DNA from: Asticcacaulis sp. ZE23SCel15
GTDB lineage: Bacteria > Pseudomonadota > Alphaproteobacteria > Caulobacterales > Caulobacteraceae
Direction of reading: 5' to 3'
DNA length: 64,000 nucleotides
Assembly: GCF_030505395.1 (NCBI RefSeq)
Contig: NZ_CP130044.1
Span: 419,001-483,000 of the forward strand
Shown here: positions 53,115-62,189 of the stretch, piece by piece
Position numbering within the stretch: the first letter of the stretch is position 1
Layout of the letters: each line of letters begins with the position of its first letter
Notes under the pieces: generated by a model
Database searches by the model: none
What the model saw: only the letters and a program-made list of their open reading frames with translations
Told to the model about the DNA's origin: nothing
Translations under genes and position numbers: made by a program

Positions 53115-54108
53115 TTAAAGAAGTCCGTATTGCCCGGCCAGATCCTTAAGCGATACCAACGGTCTTGGGCCATAGTGACCGATAACTTCGGCAGCGGCCA
53201 TAGCCCCTAAACGTCCACAGGTATAAAGATCAAACCCGCGCGACAGGCCAAACATAGCCCCCGCCGCATACTGATCACCAGCACCGGTCGTATCGACCAG
53301 AGTGTCGACATCAAACACCGGCACCAGAACCGTGTCATTCTTGGTCAGAATCACTGAACCCTGATCCGAGCGGGTCACGAACGCAAGGTCAACCTTGGCC
53401 CGTAGCGCGCTTTGGGCAGCAAAAAAATCCTCGGTCTCATACATGGCCAGCAGTTCGGAACTCATTGGCAAAGACGATGTCGATATGCCGATCGATGAAC
53501 GGCAGCAAATCCGCACGCCAGCGATCGACCACAAAGCGGTCCGACATGGTGATCGCCGTCTTACGACCGGCGACCCGGGCCAGTTCGGACGCCTTGACGA
53601 AGGCTTCGCGCCCGGTCGGCGTATCGAACAGATAGCCCTCAAGATAGACGATGTTCGACGCCTGAATCAGCGCCGCATCAACATCGGCAGGACCGACTTT
53701 CGCCGCAGCACCCAGGAACGTCGCCATGGTGCGCTGAGCGTCCGGAGTGATATTGATCAGGCAGCGGCCCGTGGCGATATCGCCATCAAACACCGCCGTG
53801 TCAAACTGTACGCCCTGCGCCTTCATATCGTGGCGAAAGACCTTGCCCAGTTCGTCGTCAGAAACCTTACCGATATAGCCGCACTTGCCGCCCAAAGATG
53901 CCGCCCCGGCGATGGTATTGCCCGCCGATCCGCCTGAGGCCAGTTCCGCCTGCGCCATGACGCCGTAAAGGCTTAAGGCGCGATCCTGGTCGATCAGGGT
54001 CATCGCCCCCTTGGCCAGATTTTGCGCGGTCAGAAACGCGTCGTCAGCAGGCGCCAGAACATCGACAATAGCGTGGCCGACGGCAGTGACATCATAAGGT
54101 GCGGTCAT
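53115..54108 (-). pseudogene. PfkB-family sugar/adenosine kinase, frameshifted
   Basis: Two overlapping frames together give one ribokinase-like protein. The first (53437-54108) has VGHAIVDVLAPAD, the sugar-binding ASGGSAGNTIAGAASLGG and RTMATFLGAA; the second (to 53115) has LVDTTGAGDQYAAGAMFGLSRG with the catalytic Asp. The break is near 53455-53460, where TTGCCAATGAGTTCCGAACT would restore NEFELLAMYE if one C were removed. The restored length is about 330 residues, usual for adenosine-kinase-like enzymes of alphaproteobacteria. An extra base in the sequence is as likely as a true mutation. It is divergent from an ATP-grasp gene. Confidence 0.88.
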
Positions 54109-54157
54109 GAAATAATATCCGTTTGATTTTTCAATCCTCATGCGCATAAAACGCCTC

Positions 54158-55036
54158 ATGAGCAAGTCTTTATTGATCCTGACCCCAAACCCTGACCACC
54201 CGTCCCACCACGGGCGCTGGCCCTATGTGCTGGAAGCCTTTCGGGAGGCACTGTACGATCTTGATCTGGATGTGTTCGATCAGCCGTGGTCTGAGCCGGT
54301 GGGTAAGGCCTATGACCTGATCTGTCCGCTGGTGGCGTGGGGCTATCATAATGCGCCCGATGATTTCAGGCGCGCCCTGGCCCAGATCAAAGCCAAAGGC
54401 CATCGCCTGCTGAACCCCGCAGAAATCGTGTCGTGGAATGTTGATAAGCGTTACCTGCGCGATCTGGCGCAGGCCGGGGTGCGCACCATTCCGACGGCTT
54501 TTGTTGACCAGTTGACGCCCGAAAACATGGCCACCGCCCGCGCGGATTTTGGTCAGGACGCGTTGGTACTTAAACCCGTGGTATCGGCTGGGGCCAAGAA
54601 TACCCTGATCTGGGAAGGTGCGGACGTGCCTGCGGAGGCCCCGCAATCTGAGGCCATGATCCAGCCCCTGATGCGGGCCATTCAGACCGAAGGCGAATGG
54701 TCGCTGCTGTTTTTCGGTGGGGCGTTTTCTCATGCCGTCCTGAAAACCCCAAAGGCTGGGGATTTCCGCTCCCAGCCCGATTACGACGCTCATTTGCGGA
54801 TGGAAACCCCGCCGTATGAGGCCCTGCAATTGGCCTATGATGCGCTTGATTTTGTAGGGCGTGATCAGGTGCTTTATGCCCGCGTCGATATGGTACGCGA
54901 TGATATGGGCCGGTTCTGTCTGATGGAACTGGAACTGATCGAGCCCGATCTGTACCTGAAATACGACGATGATGCTCCGGAACGATTAGCTAAGGCCTTC
55001 GCCGCAGCGCTTCATATTGGCTGTGGCTGTCATTAG
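54158..55036 (+). CDS. ATP-grasp domain protein
   Basis: A 292-residue RimK/glutathione-synthetase-like protein. The N-terminal preATP-grasp part (SLLILTPNPDHPSHHGRWPYVLEAFREAL) is followed by VLKPVVSAGAKNTLIW (nucleotide-binding lysine), MIQPLMRAIQTEGEWSLLFFGGAFSHAVLKTPKAGDFRSQ and a metal-binding MELELIEPDLYLKYD (about 258-272). It would ligate a carboxylate to an amine or thiol with ATP; the substrate is unknown. ATG 54158 was chosen over 54140. Only about 50 bases separate it from the divergent kinase start. Confidence 0.8.
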   Translation: MSKSLLILTPNPDHPSHHGRWPYVLEAFREALYDLDLDVFDQPWSEPVGKAYDLICPLVAWGYHNAPDDFRRALAQIKAKGHRLLNPAEIVSWNVDKRYLRDLAQAGVRTIPTAFVDQLTPENMATARADFGQDALVLKPVVSAGAKNTLIWEGADVPAEAPQSEAMIQPLMRAIQTEGEWSLLFFGGAFSHAVLKTPKAGDFRSQPDYDAHLRMETPPYEALQLAYDALDFVGRDQVLYARVDMVRDDMGRFCLMELELIEPDLYLKYDDDAPERLAKAFAAALHIGCGCH

Positions 55037-55041
55037 ATGAG

Positions 55042-55099
55042 TCCCTCGCCGGGCGGTGGCTCCGCCACTTTGGCCGCGCCGCTGGTGGCGGCTTGAGCG
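55042..55099. repeat. About 58-base dispersed repeat, copy 2
   Basis: TCCCTCGCCGGGCGGTGGC to GGTGGCGGCTTGAGCG, directly after the ATP-grasp gene; its reverse complement lies at 51069-51127. It contains several inverted arms (GGTGGC/GCCACC). Confidence 0.7.
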
Positions 55100-55130
55100 A
55101 AATGATTCTGAATAATCATTCCGCTTTAAC

Positions 55131-55290
55131 TTAAGAACTCCCCCTGCGGGGCCGCCCGCGCGGTGCAGGGGGAGCTTTGTTTGATGACATTTCATCAAAC
55201 TAAAGAGGGGGTAAACTGCCGCTGCTGTTACCCCACCTTCCGGCCTGATACATCAGGCCTCCCTCCTCCCCTCCAAGAGGGGAGGTTCTT
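55131..55290. repeat. Composite palindromic region of the CTCC family
   Basis: It starts TTAAGAACTCCCCCTGC and includes CTCCCCCTGC/GCAGGGGGAG (55138-55174), a TTTGATGA/TCATCAAA hairpin, a perfect GGCCTGAT-AC-ATCAGGCC palindrome (55242-55259) and CCTCCCCTC-CAA-GAGGGGAGG (55265-55285). The right end joins the gpsA stop codon. No gene is seen in the 252-base gap. Confidence 0.7.
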
Positions 55291-56311
55291 AGATCGCACT
55301 CTCAAATTTCAGCGGCCGCGACATCAGCGCCGAGACCGTGTCCTCGACGCCCGCCTCACCGGCCAGAATCGCCGCTACCGCCTCGCAGATCGGCAGTTCG
55401 ACCCCCAGCTTCTTTGCCAGATGCACCACGGCAGGCGCCGATTCGACCCCTTCGGCGACTGAGACCTTACCGGCCAAGGCCTGCTCCAGCGTCTGACCGC
55501 CGCCGAGCGCTAAGCCCACGCTCATATTACGCGATTGCGGCGATGAGCAGGTCAGCACCAGATCACCCAGCCCGCATAGGCCCGCCACGGTCTCGGATCT
55601 GGCCCCCAAGGCCACAGCAAAGCGCAAAATCTCAGCAAAGCCGCGCGTAATCAAGGCCGCATGGGCATTGCGCCCCAACCCGCGCCCTTCGGAAATGCCA
55701 CAGGCAATCGCCAGCACGTTTTTCAGCGCGCCCGCCGCTTCCGCGCCGATCATGTCATCGGAGTGATAGGGCCTGAACGTCGGCGTCGCCAGAGTATGAA
55801 TAATCTGCGCCCCCAGATCAACATCGGGACAGGCCAAGGTCACCGCCGCGGGCAAGCCCCGCGCCACCTCAGCGGCAAAGCTCGGCCCCGACAGTACGGC
55901 GGGCGTTGCACCCGGCAATGTTTCCGCCAACACTTCGTTCATCAACGCATCTGTGCCGCGCTCGACCCCTTTGGCGCACAGCACAATCGGCACACCGTCG
56001 CTGATGAACGGTGCCAGAGCCTTTAAGGTCGAGCGCATATGCTGGGCGGGCGGCACGGCCAGTATCAGTTCACAATCGGCCAGATCGCTAAGGTTTGCGG
56101 TCGCCCTGACCTGTGGCAACAGGTCGATACCTTTCAGGTAAATCTCATTGCGATGGGCCGTGTTGATCAATTCCACCACGTCCAGCTCACGGGCCTGCAA
56201 GATCACCTCGCGTCCGGCGCGTGCACAGACCTGCGCCAGGGCCGTGCCCCAGGCCCCGGCGCCAATGACACCGACCCGCTCAAAATGGTCCGCTTGTTTG
56301 AGTTTTTTCAC
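55289..56311 (-). CDS. gpsA: Glycerol-3-phosphate dehydrogenase [NAD(P)+]
   Basis: A 340-residue enzyme making sn-glycerol-3-phosphate from dihydroxyacetone phosphate for phospholipids. [21 protein letters not shown] binds NAD(P); [18 protein letters not shown] has the catalytic-lobe Lys; [21 protein letters not shown] is diagnostic. The start is GTG 56311, overlapping the tsaD stop (GTGA), so it is co-translated with tsaD. The stop TAA is embedded in a TAAGAACCTCCCC repeat edge. Confidence 0.95.
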   Translation of the reverse strand: MKKLKQADHFERVGVIGAGAWGTALAQVCARAGREVILQARELDVVELINTAHRNEIYLKGIDLLPQVRATANLSDLADCELILAVPPAQHMRSTLKALAPFISDGVPIVLCAKGVERGTDALMNEVLAETLPGATPAVLSGPSFAAEVARGLPAAVTLACPDVDLGAQIIHTLATPTFRPYHSDDMIGAEAAGALKNVLAIACGISEGRGLGRNAHAALITRGFAEILRFAVALGARSETVAGLCGLGDLVLTCSSPQSRNMSVGLALGGGQTLEQALAGKVSVAEGVESAPAVVHLAKKLGVELPICEAVAAILAGEAGVEDTVSALMSRPLKFESAI

Positions 56312-57465
56312 GCCTTCGCTCCCTTGCGACCGCTCAGTTTATGGACGGGTGATGCCTGCGCTGCCGCTTCATCCAGCGGCCAGCGCGGCCGCGCCACCGT
56401 CGCCATTGATCCCATCATGTCAGCACGTTCATCCGCATCCATCAGGCTGAACCGTTCCAGTCCGGCCAAGGCAATCATAGCCGCGTTGTCGGTGCAATAG
56501 GCCATCGGCGGGGCGACGAACCGAAAACCATGCTTATCCGCAAGTTTAGTGAGTTCGGCGCGCACGGTTTTGTTGGCGGCCACCCCGCCTGCCACGACAA
56601 AGGCCGGTTTGGTGTCTCCGCGATCAAACGCCGTCATGGCCCGTTCCGAGCGCTCAAACAGTTGCCGGGCAATCGCCGCCTGCACCGAAGCACACAGATC
56701 GGCGCGATCCTGCGGGGTCTTGACCTGATCGGTGGCAACCTTGGCGGCGGCGGTTTTCAGGCCCGAAAATGAGAAATCGCAGTCTTTGCGCCCCAATAGC
56801 GCGCGCGGCAAAACAAACCGCGTGGCATCGCCATCCGCCGCGCATCGCTCAAGGGCTGGCCCGCCGGGATAGCCCAGCCCTAACACCTTAGCGATCTTAT
56901 CGAACGCTTCGCCCGCCGCGTCGTCGATAGTGGTGCCCAGCCGCTCATAATCCCCGACGCCGCGCACGTTGAGCAACTGACAATGGCCGCCGGAAACCAG
57001 CAGCAGCAGATAGGGAAACGCCACCGGCTCGGCCAAAAGCGGCGACAGGGCATGGCCTTCGAGGTGATTGACCCCGATCAGCGGCAGCCCACGCGCCAGC
57101 GCAAAGCCCTTGGCGAAGGATAACCCGACCATCACCCCGCCGATCAGACCGGGACCAGCCGTGGCGGCGACTGCATCGAGTTCGCCCTCATCAAAGCCTT
57201 TGGTTTTGGCCTCACTCAGCGCCCGTCGGCACAGGTCGTCGATGGTTTCCACATGAGACCGCGCCGCGATTTCCGGCACGACCCCGCCATAAACCGCATG
57301 GGCGGCGATCTGGGAATGGATGACCGACGACAAGACCTCGACCTGCCCGCCCCGTTTGCGCACCACAGACACGGCGGTTTCGTCGCAGCTTGATTCCACC
57401 CCCAGCACGCACAGGTCATCGTCCGGTGCGGGCTTTTGCGATGGATCGGAGATTGCTAAGGTCAT
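56308..57465 (-). CDS. tsaD: tRNA N6-adenosine threonylcarbamoyltransferase TsaD
   Basis: A 385-residue Kae1/YgjD-family ATPase-fold enzyme that attaches threonylcarbamoyl to A37 of ANN-decoding tRNAs. [16 protein letters not shown] opens the ASKHA fold; metal-binding His residues are in [12 protein letters not shown] (HxxxH); [12 protein letters not shown] and FSFSGLKTA are further motifs. An 18-residue extension precedes the usual start and may be real. It leads the tsaD-gpsA pair and diverges from hemC, the common alphaproteobacterial arrangement. Confidence 0.96.
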   Translation of the reverse strand: MTLAISDPSQKPAPDDDLCVLGVESSCDETAVSVVRKRGGQVEVLSSVIHSQIAAHAVYGGVVPEIAARSHVETIDDLCRRALSEAKTKGFDEGELDAVAATAGPGLIGGVMVGLSFAKGFALARGLPLIGVNHLEGHALSPLLAEPVAFPYLLLLVSGGHCQLLNVRGVGDYERLGTTIDDAAGEAFDKIAKVLGLGYPGGPALERCAADGDATRFVLPRALLGRKDCDFSFSGLKTAAAKVATDQVKTPQDRADLCASVQAAIARQLFERSERAMTAFDRGDTKPAFVVAGGVAANKTVRAELTKLADKHGFRFVAPPMAYCTDNAAMIALAGLERFSLMDADERADMMGSMATVARPRWPLDEAAAQASPVHKLSGRKGAKA

Positions 57466-57566
57466 AAGGCTCTTGTAACGGGTACATATTATAGATTGGC
57501 CACTGTCTTTCCCGTCAGATGGGCGTGCGTCAAGCGTTTTGCCAGCTTTTTTGAGTTTAAGATTCC

Positions 57567-58511
57567 ATGATACGACTGAAAATCGGCACCCGCGGCTCCA
57601 AACTGGCCACCACCCAATGCGGTTGGGTGCAGCGTCAGATTGTCGCGGCTTTAGGCGAAGATGTGGCCCGCGCCGATGACATTGCCCCGCTTGTCATCAT
57701 TTCGACCCAGGGCGACCGCATTCAGGATCGCCGCCTGATCGAAGCCGGTGGCAAGCAATTGTTCACCAAGGAAATTGAGGATGCCCTGCTGCGCGGCGAT
57801 ATCGATGTCGCCGTCCATTCGCTCAAAGACATGCCGGCCAATGAGGTCGAGGGCTTAAGCATTGCCGTGTTTCCGGTGCGCGAAGACCCGCGCGACGCCT
57901 TTATCAGCCTGAACTATCAAAGCCTTATGGATATGCCTGCTGGTGCGAAACTCGGCACCGCCAGCTTGCGCCGTCAGGCTCAGGCGCTAAACGTGCGGCC
58001 CGACATTGAGGTCGTCATGTTGCGCGGCAATGTCGATACGCGGCTGAAAAAACTTGAGGCCGGTGACTGTGACGCGATTTTACTAGCCGCAGCTGGGCTT
58101 AATCGTCTCAGCCTGTCGCACCACATCAAATCCTATATCGATCCCGATCAGTTCGCCTCAGCCCCCGGTCAGGGCGCCTTGGCGGTGCAGTGCCGCACCG
58201 CCGATATCGATCAGGACTGGATCAGAAAACTGCACCATGTGCCGACCCATATCTGCATTTCGGCCGAGCGCGGGGCGCTTGAAGCGCTGGAAGCCTCGTG
58301 CCGCACCGCCGTGGGCGCCTATGCCAAACTTAGCGATGATCACACCCTGACCCTGTTCACAGAGGCGCTGAGCGCCGATGGCACAACCCGCTGGCAACGA
58401 CGAGCCAAACTGGCCAACCCAACGGTCGAGAGTGCACGCACGCTGGGCATCCGATTGGGGCACGAAATCCGCGATGAGGCGGGCGATGACCTCATTCAGT
58501 ATCTGGGTTAG
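57567..58511 (+). CDS. hemC: Porphobilinogen deaminase (hydroxymethylbilane synthase)
   Basis: A 314-residue enzyme condensing four porphobilinogens in haem synthesis. IRLKIGTRGSKLATTQ opens it; KDMPANEVEGLSIAVFPVREDPRDAF contains the catalytic region, and Cys in LEASCRTAVGAYA (about residue 245) carries the dipyrromethane cofactor. RRQAQALNVRPDIEVVMLRGNVDTRL binds substrate carboxylates. It is three bases upstream of hemD, so hemC-hemD are co-transcribed. Confidence 0.97.
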   Translation: MIRLKIGTRGSKLATTQCGWVQRQIVAALGEDVARADDIAPLVIISTQGDRIQDRRLIEAGGKQLFTKEIEDALLRGDIDVAVHSLKDMPANEVEGLSIAVFPVREDPRDAFISLNYQSLMDMPAGAKLGTASLRRQAQALNVRPDIEVVMLRGNVDTRLKKLEAGDCDAILLAAAGLNRLSLSHHIKSYIDPDQFASAPGQGALAVQCRTADIDQDWIRKLHHVPTHICISAERGALEALEASCRTAVGAYAKLSDDHTLTLFTEALSADGTTRWQRRAKLANPTVESARTLGIRLGHEIRDEAGDDLIQYLG

Positions 58512-58514
58512 GCC

Positions 58515-59258
58515 ATGAAGGTGTGGGTCACGCGGACGGCCAACCGAGCCCATAAGACCGCCGCCGCGGTTGAGGCGCTGGGGTTTGAGACCCTGATTGA
58601 TCCGGTGCTAAAAGTTGAGCGCCTGCCCGCTCAGTCGCTTAAGGGTGGGTTTGGCGCCATTGCCTTCACCAGCCGCAGCGCGGTTGAGATATTCGCCAAG
58701 ACCTATCCTTTACGCACTGTGTCGACGTTTTGCGTCGGTGATGCCACCGCTGAGGCCGCCCACGAGCATGGCTTTGCCAGGGTCTTGAGTGCGGCGGGTG
58801 ATGGACGGGCCCTGTTCGATCTGATCCGCCAACACAGGCCGCAGGCCGTGATCGTCTGCGCCCCGGAAACACCTGCGGCCCCTCTGGCCGAATGGCTGAC
58901 CGCTGACGGCATAAGGGCGCACGAATTAGCGCTCTATCGCACAGTCACGATCTGCCCGGATACCGCCCTTAACGCCATAGAGGATATAGATATCATCCTG
59001 CTGCATTCGCCCCGAGCGGCACGGTTTATCGGCGAAATGCTGCGCACAAAAATGAGCCCTGAGACCGTAAAACGCCTGTCGTTTATAGCTATTTCCAAAG
59101 CCTGCGCTGAGGCGTTGATCGCTGGCCTTAACGAACCGGAAACCGCCTCTGGTGAGGCCGAACGCGAAAATGTGTCTGAAATTTCACCTAAAGTGCTGAT
59201 TTCGCAGTTCCCAGACGAAGCCTCTATGCTTATGCTCCTGAGCAATATCCCGCGTTAG
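58515..59258 (+). CDS. hemD: Uroporphyrinogen-III synthase
   Basis: A 247-residue protein with the weakly conserved two-lobed HemD fold: MKVWVTRTANRAHKTAAAVEALGFETLIDPVL, then GAIAFTSRSAVEIFAK, TFCVGDATAEAAHEHGFARV and IILLHSPRAARFIGE. It closes the linear tetrapyrrole made by HemC and inverts ring D. Position directly after hemC supports the call. Its C-terminus is Glu-rich. The stop codon TAG is the first part of a long palindrome (59255-59296). Confidence 0.9.
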   Translation: MKVWVTRTANRAHKTAAAVEALGFETLIDPVLKVERLPAQSLKGGFGAIAFTSRSAVEIFAKTYPLRTVSTFCVGDATAEAAHEHGFARVLSAAGDGRALFDLIRQHRPQAVIVCAPETPAAPLAEWLTADGIRAHELALYRTVTICPDTALNAIEDIDIILLHSPRAARFIGEMLRTKMSPETVKRLSFIAISKACAEALIAGLNEPETASGEAERENVSEISPKVLISQFPDEASMLMLLSNIPR

Positions 59259-59346
59259 AGCATATTTCGATCAAATTGATCCGAAATATGCTCTAAATAT
59301 TTGTTTGGTCGCTCTTTCTTATCCAATAAGTGAAGACACTTATTGG
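59255..59346. repeat. AGAGCAT palindrome and second stem-loop between hemD and the mitofilin-like gene
   Basis: TTAGAGCATATTTC and GAAATATGCTCTAA (59255-59268 and 59283-59296) are perfect 14-base arms; the centre GATCAA-A-TTGATC is itself a dyad. A second hairpin, CCAATAAGTG-AAGA-CACTTATTGG, lies at 59323-59346. Elements starting AGAGCAT and ending ATGCTCT are widespread in alphaproteobacteria as I recall. It may also attenuate transcription into the next genes. Confidence 0.7.
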
Positions 59347-59384
59347 GAAAACGCTCTAACCCTTTAAAGATACGCGAAGCCTTG

Positions 59385-60362
59385 ATGACTGACCCGGATA
59401 CAATACCTGTTGATACCCTGCCGCCTTCAGGGCCTGATGCAGCCAACCAGAACAGCCGCGCCGTCCTGAAAGAAAAATGGGCGCGCACGCCGCTGATGAT
59501 CGCCATCGCCATACCGCTGCTGTTTATTGTGGCAGCCTTTGTGTTCATGGGGCTGGGCATATTCAAGGATGTGGGGGGCAAATCCGCCCCCGCGACCGAT
59601 GTGCAAACTCAGGCGGCCATTGCCGAATTGCGTGCCCAGGTTCAGGCGCTCAAAGCGCCCGTGCCTGCGGCCAACCCCACAACCACCCAGACGACCACGC
59701 CATCGCCCCTCGACGCGCCCGCCGCCCCGGTCTATAGCGACCCCTCAGCTTTGGCGCGTTTGTCGCAGCGCATTGATGAACTCGAAGCCCGCCAGCGGGA
59801 GGTGACCTCTGCCGCCGCCGCCGTTGAGGCCGCCACCGCCCTGCAACTGGCCGCCCGCAGCGCCCAGCCGTTTTCCGCCCAATTGACGGCGGCTGAGCGT
59901 ACCCTGACGGACCCGGCACCACTGGCCGCCTTGCGCCCCCATGCCGACAAGGGTGTCATGTCCGAAGCGGCGCTGGCCATCGAATTCCCGGCCTATGCCG
60001 CCAAGGCCCACGCCACGGTCAAGGCCCCCGAAGACCGCAACACCATCTGGACCGGCGTGCTCGATACGCTCGGCTCGATCATCTCCATCCGCCCCCTCAA
60101 CCGCGTCGAAGGCAGCGATGTCGATGCCACCCTGCGCCGCGCCGAACTGCAACTCAATCAGGGCGACCTGAGCGGTGCCATGACCCACATCGACGCCCTG
60201 CCTACCCCGGCCCAGCGCGCGCTTGGCCTCTGGCTGGATCAGGCCCGCGCCCGCCTGTTGATTGATGCGACCACCCGCCGGATCAGCGAGTCCGCCCTTA
60301 AGCAATTGTCCGCGACCGCGCCGCAAACCTCAGCAGCCGCAATCCCCGGAGGCACCCTGTGA
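59385..60362 (+). CDS. Mitofilin-like (COG4223) inner-membrane protein
   Basis: A 325-residue protein encoded between hemD and hemY. A cytoplasmic N-terminus is followed by one membrane helix (PLMIAIAIPLLFIVAAFVFMGLGIF, about residues 37-61), a Pro/Thr linker, a coiled coil (about 130-165) and a C-terminal helical domain (RPLNRVEGSDVDATLRRAELQLNQGDLSGAMTHIDAL) similar to the mitofilin/Mic60 C-terminal module. Alphaproteobacterial homologues shape the inner membrane (family knowledge). The start is 59385. Its stop overlaps the GTG start of hemY. Confidence 0.85.
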   Translation: MTDPDTIPVDTLPPSGPDAANQNSRAVLKEKWARTPLMIAIAIPLLFIVAAFVFMGLGIFKDVGGKSAPATDVQTQAAIAELRAQVQALKAPVPAANPTTTQTTTPSPLDAPAAPVYSDPSALARLSQRIDELEARQREVTSAAAAVEAATALQLAARSAQPFSAQLTAAERTLTDPAPLAALRPHADKGVMSEAALAIEFPAYAAKAHATVKAPEDRNTIWTGVLDTLGSIISIRPLNRVEGSDVDATLRRAELQLNQGDLSGAMTHIDALPTPAQRALGLWLDQARARLLIDATTRRISESALKQLSATAPQTSAAAIPGGTL

Positions 60363-61891
60363 TCAGAACTTTTCTCATTCTTCTGGCCATTACGGTTCTG
60401 GTGACTCTGGGGATTGGGGCGGCTGGCGAAGCCGGCACCGCCAGCCTGATCTGGATGGGCTACCGCGTCGATACGTCCGCGACCGCCGCCATTATCCTGA
60501 TCGGTTTTCTGGCCCTGACCGCTGTTTGCTTCTGGAATCTGGCCCTGTGGCTGTCGCGCTCCCCGCAGCGTCAGGCCCGTGCAAAAGCTGAAACTCGCCG
60601 CCGTCAGGCTGATGATACCTTAAGCAAGGGCTTTGTCGCTATTGCCGCCGGTGACGGTGCCGAAGCCCGCCGCCATGCCGTCAAGGCCATCGACCTGAGC
60701 GACAATGTCCCTCTGGTGCGGGTCTTAGGGGCGCTGGCCGCCGAAACCGCTCAGGACGATGTCGCCACCAAGGCAGCCTATTCGGCCATGCAGAGCGTGC
60801 CGGAACTGAAACTGGCAGGCCTCAAAGGCCTGATGACCTTGGCGCAAAAGCAGGGTGACCGGATTGAGGCCATTCGTCTGGCCGAAGAGGCCTACAGCCA
60901 GACCAAACCCGCCATGTGGGCCTTCCGCACCCTGTTTGAAGCCCGCCTGACCGCCGGGGAATGGGCCGAAGCGCTTGACCTGATCGAAGGCGCTCTGGGC
61001 CGCAAGCTGATCTCACCGATCTATGCCGAACGGGCGCGGGCCTCACTGATGGCCGCGTCGGCGGCCCGCATGGAAACGGCGGCGGATAACGCCACACGCG
61101 AGCAGGCGCTTGATTACGCCGTGCGCGCTGCCAAGCTCCAGCCGCAGTTCGCTCCCGCCGCCATCATGGCGGGTCGTCTGCTGGCCGCCCACAATAAGCT
61201 GGGCCGGGCCGAAGATGTGCTTGAGGCCGCCTATGCCGCTCAGCCCCATCCGGCGATCTGGCTGGCTTACCGCGATCTGGTCAATGATGAAACCCCGCGC
61301 GACCGGGCCCGCCGCCTGCAAGGGCTGGTCGACCGCAATCCGGCCCACCGTGAAAGCCGCCTGCTTAACTTAGAGCGCGCGTTGATGACCCACACCAAGG
61401 CCGATATCCGCACGGCCATGGCAGCCTTAGAACCCGATCTGGCCGAAGAGGTGGTGACCCGGCGGGTGTGCGGCCTGATGGCCAAGGCCTGCCTGGGGCT
61501 TCAGGACATGGACGGGGCCCGCAACTGGGTCGCCAAGGCGTCACTGGTTAAGGCCGAGCCGGACTGGTCCGACCTTGATCCGGAGGGTAAGGCCTTTGCA
61601 TATTCGCCCGCCGACTGGGCGCAACTGGTGTTAAGCTATGCTGAAAAAGGCACGCTGGTGCACCCACGGTTTGAGCGTGATGAGCGCACCCTGTCGGAAC
61701 TGCCCGATCTGGTGTCGCGCTACATGCCGTCCATGCCGTTCGTTAAGGCGGCGCAAAAGGCGGCGACCTTTGTGCCCCTGCCGGATGACCCGGGCATCTA
61801 TGACGATGCTCTGCGCGGCGACGATGCGGAGGCCCCGCCGGTCCCGGCCCCAAAACCTCGGGCGAAACGGGCAACTACCAAAACCAAATAA
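60359..61891 (+). CDS. hemY: HemY-like haem biosynthesis-associated TPR membrane protein
   Basis: A 510-residue protein. Two N-terminal membrane helices (about 4-25 and 42-63) and a HemY_N domain (RRQADDTLSKGFVAIAAGDGAEARRHAVKAI) are followed by TPR-like repeats to about residue 430 and a Lys/Pro-rich tail. HemY proteins of this type are tied to haem synthesis or to membrane organisation with the mitofilin-like partner; the enzymatic protoporphyrinogen oxidase of the same name is unrelated. The start is GTG 60359. It ends the hemC-hemD-mitofilin-hemY operon. Confidence 0.88.
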   Translation: MIRTFLILLAITVLVTLGIGAAGEAGTASLIWMGYRVDTSATAAIILIGFLALTAVCFWNLALWLSRSPQRQARAKAETRRRQADDTLSKGFVAIAAGDGAEARRHAVKAIDLSDNVPLVRVLGALAAETAQDDVATKAAYSAMQSVPELKLAGLKGLMTLAQKQGDRIEAIRLAEEAYSQTKPAMWAFRTLFEARLTAGEWAEALDLIEGALGRKLISPIYAERARASLMAASAARMETAADNATREQALDYAVRAAKLQPQFAPAAIMAGRLLAAHNKLGRAEDVLEAAYAAQPHPAIWLAYRDLVNDETPRDRARRLQGLVDRNPAHRESRLLNLERALMTHTKADIRTAMAALEPDLAEEVVTRRVCGLMAKACLGLQDMDGARNWVAKASLVKAEPDWSDLDPEGKAFAYSPADWAQLVLSYAEKGTLVHPRFERDERTLSELPDLVSRYMPSMPFVKAAQKAATFVPLPDDPGIYDDALRGDDAEAPPVPAPKPRAKRATTKTK

Positions 61892-61945
61892 GAAATCCCA
61901 ATAAAAATGAGCGCTGCGGCCTTGGCAAAGACCACTGTCATGTGT

Positions 61946-61985
61946 AAAGAAACGCCCCTGTCGACTGGCCGGGGCGTTTCTTTTT
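61946..61985 (+). terminator. Rho-independent terminator after hemY
   Basis: A 13-base stem (AAAGAAACGCCCC with GGGGCGTTTCTTT), a 12-base loop and a T-run, 54 bases after the hemY stop and just before the tRNA gene. Confidence 0.88.
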
Positions 61986-62005
61986 ATTCCCCGCCTTCGC
62001 AGTGT

Positions 62006-62082
62006 GCCGCATTAGCTCAGCTGGTAGAGCACCGCATTCGTAATGCGGGGGTCAGGTGTTCGAAGTCACCTATGCGGCACCA
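62006..62082 (+). tRNA. tRNA-Thr (anticodon CGT), with one extra base in the T-loop
   Basis: A cloverleaf with acceptor GCCGCAT/ATGCGGC, D arm GCTC-AGCTGGTA-GAGC, anticodon stem CCGCA/TGCGG with loop TTCGTAA (anticodon CGT, reading ACG) and encoded CCA. The T-stem is AGGTG/CACCT but the loop reads TTCGAAGT, eight bases instead of the normal seven (TTCGAGT would be expected). The total is 77 bases with CCA. Either the genome has an unusual T-loop or one A was added in sequencing. Confidence 0.9.
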
Positions 62083-62189
62083 CTTTTCCGTTAAATAATC
62101 ATGGCTTTTTACGACAAGCTAAGTGACAATTCTCGTCACACACGCGTCATGGCCGTATGTTAGGGACGGGCTTTTGCCGGAGCTTTTAG

